Part shown: positions 28,880-38,205 of the stretch, piece by piece
How the letters are laid out: each line of letters opens with the position of its first letter
Numbering within the stretch: position 1 is the first letter of the stretch
Assembly: GCF_001433855.1 (NCBI RefSeq)
Contig: NZ_AZCP01000001.1
Coordinates: 292,347-356,346 of the forward strand
Reading direction: 5' to 3'
DNA from: Levilactobacillus brevis ATCC 14869 = DSM 20054
GTDB taxonomy: Bacteria > Bacillota > Bacilli > Lactobacillales > Lactobacillaceae
Length of the DNA stretch: 64,000 nt
Position numbers and translations under genes: made by a program
The notes under the pieces: model-generated
Databases searched by the model: none
The model's input: the letters and a program-made list of their open reading frames with translations, nothing else
What the model was told of the DNA's origin: nothing

Positions 28880-31800
28880 ATGTTTGTACCGTTACAGGTG
28901 TTCAGCACCTATAGTTTATTACAGAGCACCAACCGGATTGATGATCTCGTCCAAACGGCTAAGAAGCGGGGGTACACTGCACTGGCATTGGCGGATAAGA
29001 ATGTGATGTACGGTGCCGTAGCTTTTTATAATGCGTGTCGACAAGCCGACATTAAGCCACTTTTAGGACTAACGCTAACGGCACAGGGGCTGAACGATGC
29101 CACGCAGGCCTACGATTGGGTCTTTTTAGCGCAAAATTTTACGGGCTACCAACAACTCATGCAATTATCGACGGCGTATCAGGTTGGCGGTGGGCCAGTT
29201 GACTTGACCCAGTTGACCAAAAACCTTAGTCAGCTGACTATGATTGCCCCATTAGATAGTGAAATCCATACGTTGGTAGCCAATGACCAACTAGCGCCGG
29301 CCCAGCAGATTCTCCATCAGCTAAATGACTGGTCGGTGGGCCAACTGGCCATCGGCGTGTCACCGGATTTGACTGCTGTGAGTCGTGACCACTTACAAAG
29401 CCTCGGTCAGGCAACGACAACGCCGTTAGTGGCGTTATCACCGGTCGCGTATTTGAATCGAGACGATCATTTTGCGGTCACGGTGTTACGAGCGATCGAT
29501 GCCGGTGAAACGATCAGTGATCCGACGACTGAACAGCAAGTTCAAGGGACTCATTGGTTACGGCCGGCCGCCGAGGAAACCCAGCGGTTTGCTAACGTGG
29601 GATTGACGGCTGCTGTGACGATGACGGCGTCAATTGCTGCTGCTAGCACGGTGACGTTACAATTTCAGCAACCGCAGTTGCCACAATTTCCGACCCCCAA
29701 TCAGGAGAACTCCCGCGATTATTTGCGTGAGCGCTGCGTGGCGGGTCTAAAGCGTCGACTAACAGCTAACCACATTACCGATGCGACGCCTTATCAGCAA
29801 CGCTTGGATCACGAACTTGGGGTTATTCACCGGATGGGCTTCGATGATTATTTCCTAATTATTTGGGATGTGATGAACTTTGCCCATCAAGCAAATATTC
29901 AAACCGGGCCCGGTCGAGGATCAGCTGCAGGGTCATTGGTGGCCTATGTTCTAGCCATTACTGAAGTGGACCCGCTGGCTTATGATCTGTTGTTTGAACG
30001 GTTTTTAAATGAAGAGCGGGCCCAAATGCCCGATATTGATCTGGATATTCCAGATAATCGGCGGGAACAGGTTTTGCAATACGTTCATGATAAATATGGT
30101 CATGAACGGGTGGCTCAGATTATTACCTTTGGGACACTAGCGGCTAAGGCCGCATTGCGGGATGTCGGCCGGGTTTTGGGGATGGCGCCTTACGAGCTTA
30201 GCGACTGGAGTGCGGCCATTCCAGCCGAGCTACACATCACTTTGCAGCGGGCCTATGATCAGTCACAACGGTTACGTAATTTAGTTGCTGATAGCTCGCG
30301 TAATCAATTGTTGTTTGCGACGGCACAGAAGTTAGAGGGATTGCCGCGGCACTATTCAACCCATGCGGCTGGTATTGTTTTAAGTCAGGGACCACTGCGT
30401 GATTTGGTGCCGTTACAGCCCGGAAGCGAAGAACTACTGATGACGCAATACCCCAAAGACACCGTTGAAGCAGTTGGTCTGCTAAAAATGGACTTCTTAG
30501 GGTTACGTAATTTGAGCATTCTTGCCAACGCCCTGGCATTGGTGAAAAAACAAACTGGAAAAATCGTGGACCTTAATCAGATTGATTTAAATGATCCAGC
30601 AACGCTAAAGTTGTTTGCAACCGGTGAGACGAACGGGGTTTTTCAGTTTGAATCTTCTGGGATTAAACGGGTCTTACGCCAACTCCAGCCGGATAGCTTT
30701 GAGCTGGTGGCCGCGGTTAATGCGCTCTACCGACCGGGACCTATGGAAAATATCGATACGTTTATTCGCCGGAAAAACGGGCAGGAACCGGTCACTTATC
30801 CGGCTGATGCTTTAGCGCCGATCTTAGGCCCAACGTATGGTGTCTTGGTTTACCAAGAACAAGTCATGCAAGTTGCTTCTGTGATGGGCGGCTTCACGCT
30901 GGGCCAAGCCGACTTATTGCGGCGGGCAATGAGTAAAAAGAAAAAACAAACGATGGACGCCATGCAAAAACAATTCGTGGCGGGTGCCCAACAACGAGGT
31001 TATGAGCCAGCGGTGGCACAACGGGTCTTTGCCTATATTGACCGGTTTGCAAACTATGGTTTTAATCGCTCACACGCGGTTGCCTATAGTAAGTTAGCCT
31101 TTCAGTTAGCTTACTTGAAGGCCCATTACCCAGCCGCCTTTTACGCGGCCTTGATGAACTCTGTCATTAATGTTGGTTCTAAGACGAAGGTCTATCTGAC
31201 CGAAGCTAAACGACATGGCGTAACGGTCTTACCGCCGGATATTAACCGCTCAACAGCTTATTTTAACCTGTATCACTCGGCAATTATCTTTGGTTTAAGT
31301 AGTATCAAGGGGGTTCGCCGTGATTTCTTGCGTGAAGTCTTAGCTGAGCGGCATGAGCACGGGCCATTTAAGGATTTGCATCAGTTCCTCGAACGGATCG
31401 CATCGAAATACCGGAAGGCCGATCTACTTAATGCTTTGGTGTATGCGGGGGCATTTGACCATTTTGGTCATAATCGAGCGGAATTAATTGCGGCGTTGCC
31501 GGAATTCATCAGCAGTGTTGAGTTGTCAGGAGACAATGTGGAACTAATTGCGGCGCTGGCTCCGAAAATCAAATCACAGCCTGATTTAGATTTGATGACA
31601 AAGCTGAGCCAAGAAGAAGCGGTTTTGGGGGCCTATTTGTCGGGGCATCCGGTTGAGCAATACCAACAACTGGGTCGACAGTTGCAGGCCCAAGCTGTGA
31701 GTGAATTGACAGCCAATGCCCGCGTGACGGTTTTGCTTTATGTGATTAAGATTCGGCAGATTCGAACGAAACGGGGAGAACCAATGGCGTTTGTAACTGG

Positions 31801-32245
31801 TAGCGATGAGACTGCCGATGTGAGTGTCACGATTTTCCCTAACCAGTTTCGGCAGATAAGCGAGTGGTTAGCAACGGATCAAGTGATTGTGGTGCGCGGT
31901 AAGGTTGAGCAGCAGCGGGGATTACAAATTGTGGCCGATCAAGTCAGTCTGGCTGATCAGATTCCCGTTAAGCCGGTTGCCGACCAGCACACAACGCCAA
32001 CGTTACCGGCTGGTGCGCGGTGGTTCATTCGAGTCGACCAGCAGCATACTGATCGGGCAATTGCCCAGCAACTGGCACAATTTCTAACGGCGCATCGAGG
32101 ACCAGTACCAGTTATCGTGTATCAACCGCAGACCGATGAGAAGCGAATTTTGCCGAAAACCCAGTGGTTGCAGGCGGATGCACAACTGAAGGTGACTTTA
32201 GAAGCCTTGATGGGAACAGGAAATGCTATTTTTCAAAATGGATAG
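28880..32245 (+). CDS. dnaE: DNA polymerase III alpha subunit, DnaE type
   Basis: A 1121-residue C-family polymerase starting at ATG 28880 after AAAGGAG. It has an N-terminal PHP domain, a palm with the catalytic aspartates in PDIDLDIPDNRREQ (near residue 383), the GPGRGSAAGSLVAYVL block (near 350), a C-terminal helix-hairpin-helix, and an OB fold (~900-1000). In Firmicutes with PolC, DnaE extends primers at the fork. It lies directly before a transaldolase-family gene and pyk; in many lactobacilli pfkA occupies that place. Confidence 0.96.
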   Translation: MFVPLQVFSTYSLLQSTNRIDDLVQTAKKRGYTALALADKNVMYGAVAFYNACRQADIKPLLGLTLTAQGLNDATQAYDWVFLAQNFTGYQQLMQLSTAYQVGGGPVDLTQLTKNLSQLTMIAPLDSEIHTLVANDQLAPAQQILHQLNDWSVGQLAIGVSPDLTAVSRDHLQSLGQATTTPLVALSPVAYLNRDDHFAVTVLRAIDAGETISDPTTEQQVQGTHWLRPAAEETQRFANVGLTAAVTMTASIAAASTVTLQFQQPQLPQFPTPNQENSRDYLRERCVAGLKRRLTANHITDATPYQQRLDHELGVIHRMGFDDYFLIIWDVMNFAHQANIQTGPGRGSAAGSLVAYVLAITEVDPLAYDLLFERFLNEERAQMPDIDLDIPDNRREQVLQYVHDKYGHERVAQIITFGTLAAKAALRDVGRVLGMAPYELSDWSAAIPAELHITLQRAYDQSQRLRNLVADSSRNQLLFATAQKLEGLPRHYSTHAAGIVLSQGPLRDLVPLQPGSEELLMTQYPKDTVEAVGLLKMDFLGLRNLSILANALALVKKQTGKIVDLNQIDLNDPATLKLFATGETNGVFQFESSGIKRVLRQLQPDSFELVAAVNALYRPGPMENIDTFIRRKNGQEPVTYPADALAPILGPTYGVLVYQEQVMQVASVMGGFTLGQADLLRRAMSKKKKQTMDAMQKQFVAGAQQRGYEPAVAQRVFAYIDRFANYGFNRSHAVAYSKLAFQLAYLKAHYPAAFYAALMNSVINVGSKTKVYLTEAKRHGVTVLPPDINRSTAYFNLYHSAIIFGLSSIKGVRRDFLREVLAERHEHGPFKDLHQFLERIASKYRKADLLNALVYAGAFDHFGHNRAELIAALPEFISSVELSGDNVELIAALAPKIKSQPDLDLMTKLSQEEAVLGAYLSGHPVEQYQQLGRQLQAQAVSELTANARVTVLLYVIKIRQIRTKRGEPMAFVTGSDETADVSVTIFPNQFRQISEWLATDQVIVVRGKVEQQRGLQIVADQVSLADQIPVKPVADQHTTPTLPAGARWFIRVDQQHTDRAIAQQLAQFLTAHRGPVPVIVYQPQTDEKRILPKTQWLQADAQLKVTLEALMGTGNAIFQNG

Positions 32246-32257
32246 ACCAATTTAGAT

Positions 32258-32335
32258 AAAAATACCTCTGGACTATTGTTCAAGGCTTTAGTATGATTGT
32301 ACCAATCACAAGAAGTCTTATCTGGAGGTATTTTT
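32258..32335 (+). promoter_or_regulatory. Long-range inverted repeat across dnaE-transaldolase junction
   Basis: AAAAATACCTC (32258-32268) is perfectly complementary to GAGGTATTTTT (32325-32335), extending to 15 bp with two wobbles. The second arm contains the Shine-Dalgarno GGAGG of the next gene and ends in a T run. The first arm lies just upstream of that gene's own promoter, so only read-through RNA from dnaE contains both arms. It may act as a dnaE terminator and a block to read-through translation. Confidence 0.5.
32269..32297 (+). promoter_or_regulatory. Promoter of transaldolase-family gene
   Basis: TGGACT (32269-32274), 17-base spacer, TATGAT (32292-32297), 41 bases before the ATG. 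Confidence 0.5.
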
Positions 32336-32337
32336 TA

Positions 32338-33066
32338 ATGCAATTAAACGTGAAAGTCTACTCAGATGGCGCGGAATTATCTGCCATGAAAGCCATCGCC
32401 GAACAGGAGAATATTCAGGGCTTTACTACTAACCCCAGCTTGATGAAGGCAGCGGGAATCACAGACTATCTGGCCTTTGCTCGTGAGGCCGTAGCGACTT
32501 TTCCAGACCGATCAATTAGTTTTGAAGTCTTTGGCAATACACCAGAGAGAATGTTAGCGGAGGCCAAGGTGTTAGCCGGATTGGGCGAACATGTCGCCGT
32601 CAAAGTGCCCATTATTCGTGCAACTGGTGAAGACAATACGGCAGTGATTCATGAACTGTCAATGGCTGGCGTTCAGGTAAATGTGACGGCGATCACCACT
32701 TTAGCCCAAGTGAAATTAGCAGTTGCTGCCTTAGAGGAGACGACGGGTGGCATTGTGTCCGTCTTTGCTGGTCGGGTTGCCGATACAGGTGTTGATCCGT
32801 TACCACTGATGCGGCAGGCGGCAGCGATTTGTCATACAAAGGCCCAAGTTGAACTTTTGTGGGCTAGCACCCGGGAAGTTTTCAACATTGTTCAGGCCGA
32901 TCAAACTGGCTGTGACATTATTACGGTGCCACCCAAGATTTTGGCAAAATTGCAGAAATTTGGCACTGATGCTGAAACAGTTTCACTAGATACAGTGAAA
33001 ACATTCGATCAGGATATTGCTGCCTTGGGATTCAGTATTCCAGTTCCGGCGGCTGAAAAACAATAA
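32338..33066 (+). CDS. Transaldolase / fructose-6-phosphate aldolase family protein
   Basis: A 242-residue TIM barrel of the small TalC/FSA group, starting at ATG 32338 behind CTGGAGG. It has an Asp near residue 10 (VYSDGA), GFTTNPSLM (residues 28-36), the Schiff-base lysine K89 in VAVKVPI, and VNVTAITTL. Position 63 is Glu (SFEVF); bona fide FSA enzymes carry Gln there, transaldolases Glu. Transaldolase chemistry (dihydroxyacetone transfer between F6P and erythrose-4-P) is therefore somewhat more likely. It occupies the pfkA position between dnaE and pyk, a heterofermenter hallmark. Own promoter and terminator. Confidence 0.85.
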   Translation: MQLNVKVYSDGAELSAMKAIAEQENIQGFTTNPSLMKAAGITDYLAFAREAVATFPDRSISFEVFGNTPERMLAEAKVLAGLGEHVAVKVPIIRATGEDNTAVIHELSMAGVQVNVTAITTLAQVKLAVAALEETTGGIVSVFAGRVADTGVDPLPLMRQAAAICHTKAQVELLWASTREVFNIVQADQTGCDIITVPPKILAKLQKFGTDAETVSLDTVKTFDQDIAALGFSIPVPAAEKQ

Positions 33067-33081
33067 AAAACTAACAACTAT

Positions 33082-33113
33082 AACCTGCTAATTATTGAAT
33101 TAGCAGGTTTTTG
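33082..33113 (+). terminator. Terminator after transaldolase-family gene
   Basis: AACCTGCTAATT (33082-33093) and AATTAGCAGGTT (33098-33109) form a perfect 12-bp stem with a 4-base loop and a T run. Confidence 0.9.
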
Positions 33114-33138
33114 CGTAAATCTGGGAAGAAGTCTTGAC

Positions 33139-33152
33139 GGAAAACGCTTACT
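33139..33152 (+). promoter_or_regulatory. Putative cre (CcpA site) upstream of pyk
   Basis: GGAAAACGCTTACT matches 13 of 14 positions of the cre consensus TGNAANCGNWNNCW. It overlaps a TTGACG at 33134-33139. It lies about 80 bases upstream of the best pyk promoter, a position compatible with CcpA activation. Confidence 0.45.
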
Positions 33153-33194
33153 TTGAGAAAATTCAAACAAACGCTAAAAAATTAACAAACAAAG

Positions 33195-33223
33195 GCGACA
33201 TCGAAATTCAAAAGTGATAGAAT
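33195..33223 (+). promoter_or_regulatory. Candidate pyk promoter
   Basis: GCGACA (33195-33200), 17-base spacer and an extended -10, TGA-TAGAAT (33215-33223), about 96 bases before pyk. Confidence 0.5.
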
Positions 33224-33318
33224 GATTTTGGAATCAAATTTGTGCCGGACTTTTGTGTTGCGGTTTTTAGCCAAATGACAGACTGGTCCGTGCCAATTTT
33301 AAAGGAGAGATTTTTCTT

Positions 33319-35076
33319 ATGAAGAAAACCAAGATCGTAAGTACCCTTGGTCCTGCAAGTACTGACGTTGATACGATTGTTAAGTTAATCGAATCTGGCG
33401 CCAACATCTTCCGGTTCAACTTTTCACATGGTGACCACGAAGAACACTTAGGCCGGTTGGAAAATGTCCACAAGGCTGAAAAGATTACCGGTAAGACCGT
33501 TGGTATCATGTTAGATACGAAGGGTGCCGAAATTCGGACCACGGTTGAAAAGGGCGGCAAGCTCCAATTCAAGACGGGTGACCAATTCCGGATCTCTATG
33601 GACGATTCACTCGAAGGGACCAAGGAAAAGATCGCTGTGACTTACCCTGGTTTGTACGATGATGTCCACGAAGGCGGCCACGTCTTATTTGATGATGGTT
33701 TGTTGGACACGGTCGTTGATAAGAAAGACGACGCAACTAAGGAATTAATCGTAACGGCTCAAAACGATGGTGTCTTAGGTTCTCGTAAGGGTGTTAACGC
33801 ACCTGGTGTTTCCATTAACTTACCTGGGATCACTGAAAAGGATTCTGACGATATTCGTTTTGGTTTGGACCACGAAATTAACTTCATTGCTGCTTCATTC
33901 GTTCGGAAGCCACAAGATGTCATGGACATCCGTGAACTCCTCGAAGAAAAGCACATGGAACACGTTCAAATCTTCCCTAAGATTGAATCTCAAGAAGGTA
34001 TCAACAACTTTGATGATATCATCAAGGTTTCCGATGGTTTAATGGTTGCTCGTGGTGACATGGGTGTTGAAATTCCAACGGAAAACGTACCTTTGGTTCA
34101 AAAAGCTTTGATCAAGAAGTGTAACATTTTGGGCAAGCCAGTTATCACGGCTACGCAAATGTTAGACTCAATGCAAGAAAACCCACGTCCTACACGTGCC
34201 GAAGCTTCTGACGTTGCTAACGCCGTCTTTGATGGTACTGACGCAACAATGCTTTCTGGTGAAAGTGCTAACGGTGAATACCCAGTAGAATCCGTTGCAA
34301 CGATGAACCGGATCGATATCAAGGCTGAAAATGCTTTGAAGGACTTTGGTCGTGATAACTTAGACTTCGACAACGGTGACGTTACGGAATCTATTGGTGC
34401 TTCTGTTGCGCGAGTTGCTAACGAATTGGGCGTTAAGACCATCGTTGCTGCTACGGAAACAGGCTACACGGCAAAGATGATCTCCAAGTACCGGCCAAAT
34501 GCTGATATCTTGGCAGTTACCTTTGACGACCGGACTCGTCGCGGCTTGATGGTTAACTGGGGTGTCTACCCAATCGTTACCGAAAAGCCATCAAACACGG
34601 ATGAAATGTTTGATTTAGCTGCTGCTAAGGCCGTTGAAACGGGCTTAGCTAAGGAAGGCGACTTGATCTTAATCACCGCTGGTGTACCAGTTGGCGAACG
34701 CGGCACGACTAACTTGATGAAGATCCAATTGATCGGTTCAAAGTTGGTACAAGGCCAAGGCGTTGGTGACGACACGGTGATTGGTAAGGCCATCATTGCG
34801 AACACGGCTGCTGAAGCAAATGCTAAAGTTGTTGAAGGTGGTATCTTAATTGCTAAGAACACCGACAAGGACTACTTGCCAGCTATTGAAAAGTCAAGTG
34901 CTGTCATCGTTGAAAACGGTGGATTGACTTCTCATGCTGCAGTTGTTGGAATCTCCATGGGAATTCCAGTTATCGTTGGTGCCGTTGGCGCTAGTGATAA
35001 GATTTCTGATGGTGAATTGATTACAGTTGACTCACGTCGCGGTATCGTTTACCACGGTGCTTCTAACGCACTTTAA
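33319..35076 (+). CDS. pyk: Pyruvate kinase
   Basis: A 585-residue pyruvate kinase, converting PEP and ADP to pyruvate and ATP. KTKIVSTLGPAS is N-terminal; the active-site segment MVARGDMGVEIP is near residue 240; SDVANAVFDGTDATMLSGE follows. The ~90-residue C-terminal extension is a PEP-utiliser mobile domain (GGLTSHAAVVGISMGIPV, near 534), normal for lactobacilli and bacilli. Codon use is strongly biased to preferred codons, fitting high expression. It starts at ATG behind AAAGGAGA; a terminator follows. Confidence 0.97.
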   Translation: MKKTKIVSTLGPASTDVDTIVKLIESGANIFRFNFSHGDHEEHLGRLENVHKAEKITGKTVGIMLDTKGAEIRTTVEKGGKLQFKTGDQFRISMDDSLEGTKEKIAVTYPGLYDDVHEGGHVLFDDGLLDTVVDKKDDATKELIVTAQNDGVLGSRKGVNAPGVSINLPGITEKDSDDIRFGLDHEINFIAASFVRKPQDVMDIRELLEEKHMEHVQIFPKIESQEGINNFDDIIKVSDGLMVARGDMGVEIPTENVPLVQKALIKKCNILGKPVITATQMLDSMQENPRPTRAEASDVANAVFDGTDATMLSGESANGEYPVESVATMNRIDIKAENALKDFGRDNLDFDNGDVTESIGASVARVANELGVKTIVAATETGYTAKMISKYRPNADILAVTFDDRTRRGLMVNWGVYPIVTEKPSNTDEMFDLAAAKAVETGLAKEGDLILITAGVPVGERGTTNLMKIQLIGSKLVQGQGVGDDTVIGKAIIANTAAEANAKVVEGGILIAKNTDKDYLPAIEKSSAVIVENGGLTSHAAVVGISMGIPVIVGAVGASDKISDGELITVDSRRGIVYHGASNAL

Positions 35077-35097
35077 TAAGAGATAAACCTGTTATGG

Positions 35098-35129
35098 AAA
35101 CGGCCCCTCTGTCGGGGGACCGTTTTTTT
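35098..35129 (+). terminator. Terminator after pyk
   Basis: AAACGGCCCC (35098-35107) pairs with GGGGgaCCGTTT on the 3' side, followed by seven T. Confidence 0.85.
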
Positions 35130-35239
35130 GTACGCAAAATTCAGGAAAAGGGTCGCTAGTTGAGGGGATTCCGTGTAAAATAAGGAATAGACACTTTTGA
35201 ACGGTAAACCAGTCAGACTGGTAGAATTGAGGAGAAATT

Positions 35240-36121
35240 ATGGCAGATTTATTAGGCCGCATCATCGCGGGGAAGGTTACTGACGAAAATGAAACAGCGT
35301 ATTTCGTGCAGGTTGCAGGAACCACTTTTTATTTAGATAAGGCGGAGATCAAGAAGCCGCTAAAGCTCGGCTCGAATTTCAAAGGCTTTGCTTATGAAAA
35401 TGAAGATCATGATCTTCAAATTACCCGGGACGCGCCTCAGGTGCAAGTCGATCATTATGGCATGGGAACGGTTGTACGGAATCAGCGGACTTTGGGGGTC
35501 TTTGTGGATATCGGATTACCCAACAAGGATATTGTCGTTTCCTTGGATGACCTACCAGCTATGATGGAACTATGGCCACAACAAGGGGATCAGCTAATGA
35601 TTGCTTTGCGTGAAGATAACAAGCACCGGTTGTGGGGCGTCCTGGCAGATGGGGATATCTATCAAGCCATTGCCCAGCCTGCTAACAAACGAATGCAAAA
35701 TGCCAACGTTATCGCGCGGGCTTATCAGCTTAAATTAGTAGGAACGCGGGTTATGACGGACCATTATGAACTGGGATTTATTCACCCAAATGAACGGGAA
35801 ACGGAACCACGTTTAGGTGAAGAATTACATGCGCGGGTCATTGGGGTGCATGATGACGGGACGTTGAATTTATCGCTTCGTCCCCGGACTTTTGAAGCGA
35901 TTGATGATGATGCGTCGATGTTACTAGCCGCTTTAGAGCACAGTGATGACGGTCATTTAGACTTTAGTGACAAGAGTGACCCGGCTGCGATTAAGGCTTA
36001 CTTTGGCATTAGTAAAGGCCAGTTTAAGCGGGCAATTGGGCATTTGTTAAAAGCACGAAAGATTACGCAACATGATGGTCAATTGTGGCTAGTGACTGAT
36101 CCGGATACACCGCAGGATTAA
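35240..36121 (+). CDS. cvfB: CvfB family S1-like RNA-binding protein
   Basis: A 293-residue protein of the CvfB/YitL family: several S1/OB-fold domains followed by a C-terminal winged helix (KAYFGISKGQFKRAIGHLLK, near residue 255). The S1 motif region GVFVDIGLPNKDIVVS is near 88-103. S. aureus CvfB binds RNA and affects virulence-gene expression; the role in lactobacilli is unknown. ATG behind GAGGAG; xerD begins 11 bases after. Confidence 0.9.
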   Translation: MADLLGRIIAGKVTDENETAYFVQVAGTTFYLDKAEIKKPLKLGSNFKGFAYENEDHDLQITRDAPQVQVDHYGMGTVVRNQRTLGVFVDIGLPNKDIVVSLDDLPAMMELWPQQGDQLMIALREDNKHRLWGVLADGDIYQAIAQPANKRMQNANVIARAYQLKLVGTRVMTDHYELGFIHPNERETEPRLGEELHARVIGVHDDGTLNLSLRPRTFEAIDDDASMLLAALEHSDDGHLDFSDKSDPAAIKAYFGISKGQFKRAIGHLLKARKITQHDGQLWLVTDPDTPQD

Positions 36122-36132
36122 GGAGTGATTGA

Positions 36133-37029
36133 ATGGCTGAATTGGCAACCCAAGTGGCAGATTTTGGCCATTACTTGACAGTTGAACAGGGCTTAGCCGC
36201 CAATTCGGTAACGAGTTACACGCAAGAATTGCGTAATCTGGGCACTTATTTAGCACAACAGCACCTGACTAGTTTTAAGGATGCTGATCGGTTGACGATA
36301 ATGGCTTATTTAAGTAACTTGACGGCAACGGGGAAATCGCGTAATTCAGTGATTCATGCCGTGTCCGCTTTACGAAAGTTTTACCGTTATCTGGTACAAA
36401 CCCATCAGATGACCACTAATCCGATGGCCAATGTGGCTGCACCTAAACATGCTGAGCATTTACCGGCCGTTTTGACGGTGGCAGAAGTAGATCGATTACT
36501 AGCCGCGCCGGATACAACGACTAAGTACGGATTGCGTGACCGGGCTATTCTTGAGGTGATGTACGCCACGGGACTCCGGGTCAGCGAACTCGTTCATTTG
36601 AAACTGGCCGATCTTCATTTGGAAATGGGTCTTATTCAGACTTTGGGTAAGGGGGATAAAGAACGCATCATCCCCATTGGTGACGTGGCGACAGACTGGA
36701 TTAACCGGTATTTACAAACCAGCCGGCCGGTGCTGTTGAAGCAACGAACGAGTCCCTATTTATTTTTAAATGCGCACGGCGGCGGCCTGAGTCGTCAGGC
36801 CATTTGGCAAAAAATTAAGCAATACGTTGCGGTTGCGCAGATTAATAAGGACGTGACGCCGCATACGTTACGACATTCATTTGCGACCCATATCCTGGAA
36901 AATGGTGCCGATTTGCGGGTTGTGCAAGAGTTGCTGGGGCATGCGGATATTACGACAACTCAAATTTATACGCATATTTCTAAGAAACGATTGGTAAAGG
37001 TCTACGATCAATACCACCCGCGAGCTTAG
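36133..37029 (+). CDS. xerD: Tyrosine recombinase XerD
   Basis: A 298-residue site-specific recombinase for chromosome dimer resolution at dif. A SAM-like N-terminal domain is followed by the catalytic domain with all expected residues: R149, K173, H244-x-x-R247 (HTLRH), H270 (LLGHADI) and Y279. Neighbours ribT-scpAB match the conserved Firmicutes order. Confidence 0.95.
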   Translation: MAELATQVADFGHYLTVEQGLAANSVTSYTQELRNLGTYLAQQHLTSFKDADRLTIMAYLSNLTATGKSRNSVIHAVSALRKFYRYLVQTHQMTTNPMANVAAPKHAEHLPAVLTVAEVDRLLAAPDTTTKYGLRDRAILEVMYATGLRVSELVHLKLADLHLEMGLIQTLGKGDKERIIPIGDVATDWINRYLQTSRPVLLKQRTSPYLFLNAHGGGLSRQAIWQKIKQYVAVAQINKDVTPHTLRHSFATHILENGADLRVVQELLGHADITTTQIYTHISKKRLVKVYDQYHPRA

Positions 37030-37067
37030 TGTGATAAAGTAAGAGGTCGTTGGAATGGAGGAGGACC

Positions 37068-37463
37068 ATGTTATTAAAATATCGGAGTGATTATCAAAAG
37101 ATTGCGATGGGCCTACTCAGCCTGTTGCCCACGTTTAAAGATTGGGATCGGCTTCAGCGCGAGCTTAGTTGGTACCAAGGTGGCGATGACCGGACGCTTT
37201 ATTTGTGGAAAGATGAAAACGATGATTTTGCCGGGGCTTTAGGAACAGAGGTTCATGATCAATTTCTGATTGTGCGCTTGGTTACGCTGATGCCAGACAA
37301 ACCGGTTACAGCTAGTACCTGGCAAATGTTGGATCAATTGACGACTGCTGTGCCGAACAGACGATTAATGGGAACCCTAACAACAGCGAAGATTATTGCA
37401 AAGTGGGAGTATCATCATGGACAAAACCACAGTGAACGGACAACCGCTGATTCAGGTCAGTGA
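37068..37463 (+). CDS. ribT: RibT-like protein (GNAT-type fold)
   Basis: A 131-residue protein resembling B. subtilis RibT, an acetyltransferase-like protein of unproven function encoded in bacilli at the end of the riboflavin operon. It starts at ATG 37068 after GGAGGAGG, rather than the TTG at 37050. Here it stands alone between xerD and scpA, with no rib biosynthesis genes in sight. The last 47 bases overlap scpA. Confidence 0.75.
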   Translation: MLLKYRSDYQKIAMGLLSLLPTFKDWDRLQRELSWYQGGDDRTLYLWKDENDDFAGALGTEVHDQFLIVRLVTLMPDKPVTASTWQMLDQLTTAVPNRRLMGTLTTAKIIAKWEYHHGQNHSERTTADSGQ

Positions 37464-38205
37464 TTTTGAAGGTCCGTTGGATTTACTATTACACCTCATT
37501 AAAACCAATGAAATGGATATCTATGATATTCGAATTAGTACGATTACGAGCCAATACTTGACGTATTTACATCAAATGCAGCTCGTCCGGTTAGATGTTG
37601 CCGGGGAATACTTTGTCATGGCGGCAAATCTGATGGCGATTAAAGCCAAACTCTTATTACCCAAGCCACAGTCAGTGGCCCCCGTCGATGAGGATGAACC
37701 TGCTGATCCCCGTGAAGAGTTGGTCAATCAACTCTTAGAATATCAGCGATATAAACAGGCTGCCCAAGCATTGAAACAACGGGCGCTAGAACGCCAGCAG
37801 CACTTTACCCGTCCGGCCATGGCGGTTCCGGAGTCGGTCGAATTGACAGTGGCACCAGGGATCAAACCAGTTGATTTACAGACCGCTTTGGTCCGGCTGA
37901 TGCAGCGAGCAACGTTAGCCAAGCCGGTGACGCAAAGTGTGCACCAAGAACACTTTACGATCAAACGGCAAATGACGACGATTTTACAACGGCTAAAGGG
38001 AACGACGGCACCGGTAGCGTTTGAACAATTGCTGGTGACCCATCCCGTGATGGAAGAAGTGGTGACCACGTTTCTAGCGGTGTTAGAGCTGGCGCGCCAA
38101 CGGCAGGTTCAGCTCCAACAGGCGGGACGCTTGGCGCCTCTGCAAGTTAACTTTTTACAAATGGAAGGTAGGTTTAGCACGGATGTCACCTCTAGCACAG
38201 ATTGA
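37417..38205 (+). CDS. scpA: Segregation and condensation protein A
   Basis: A 262-residue kleisin of the SMC-ScpAB condensin. The N-terminal [13 protein letters not shown] helix binds the SMC neck, a variable middle follows, and the C-terminal winged helix binds the SMC head. ATG 37417 lies inside ribT (47-base overlap) and is preferred to an in-frame start at 37396. It overlaps scpB by 23 bases, as is typical. Confidence 0.95.
   Translation: MDKTTVNGQPLIQVSDFEGPLDLLLHLIKTNEMDIYDIRISTITSQYLTYLHQMQLVRLDVAGEYFVMAANLMAIKAKLLLPKPQSVAPVDEDEPADPREELVNQLLEYQRYKQAAQALKQRALERQQHFTRPAMAVPESVELTVAPGIKPVDLQTALVRLMQRATLAKPVTQSVHQEHFTIKRQMTTILQRLKGTTAPVAFEQLLVTHPVMEEVVTTFLAVLELARQRQVQLQQAGRLAPLQVNFLQMEGRFSTDVTSSTD

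Noticed and set aside
35159-35190. TAAAAT box upstream of cvfB as a promoter
   Set aside because: No -35 element or extended -10 at acceptable spacing; not supported.
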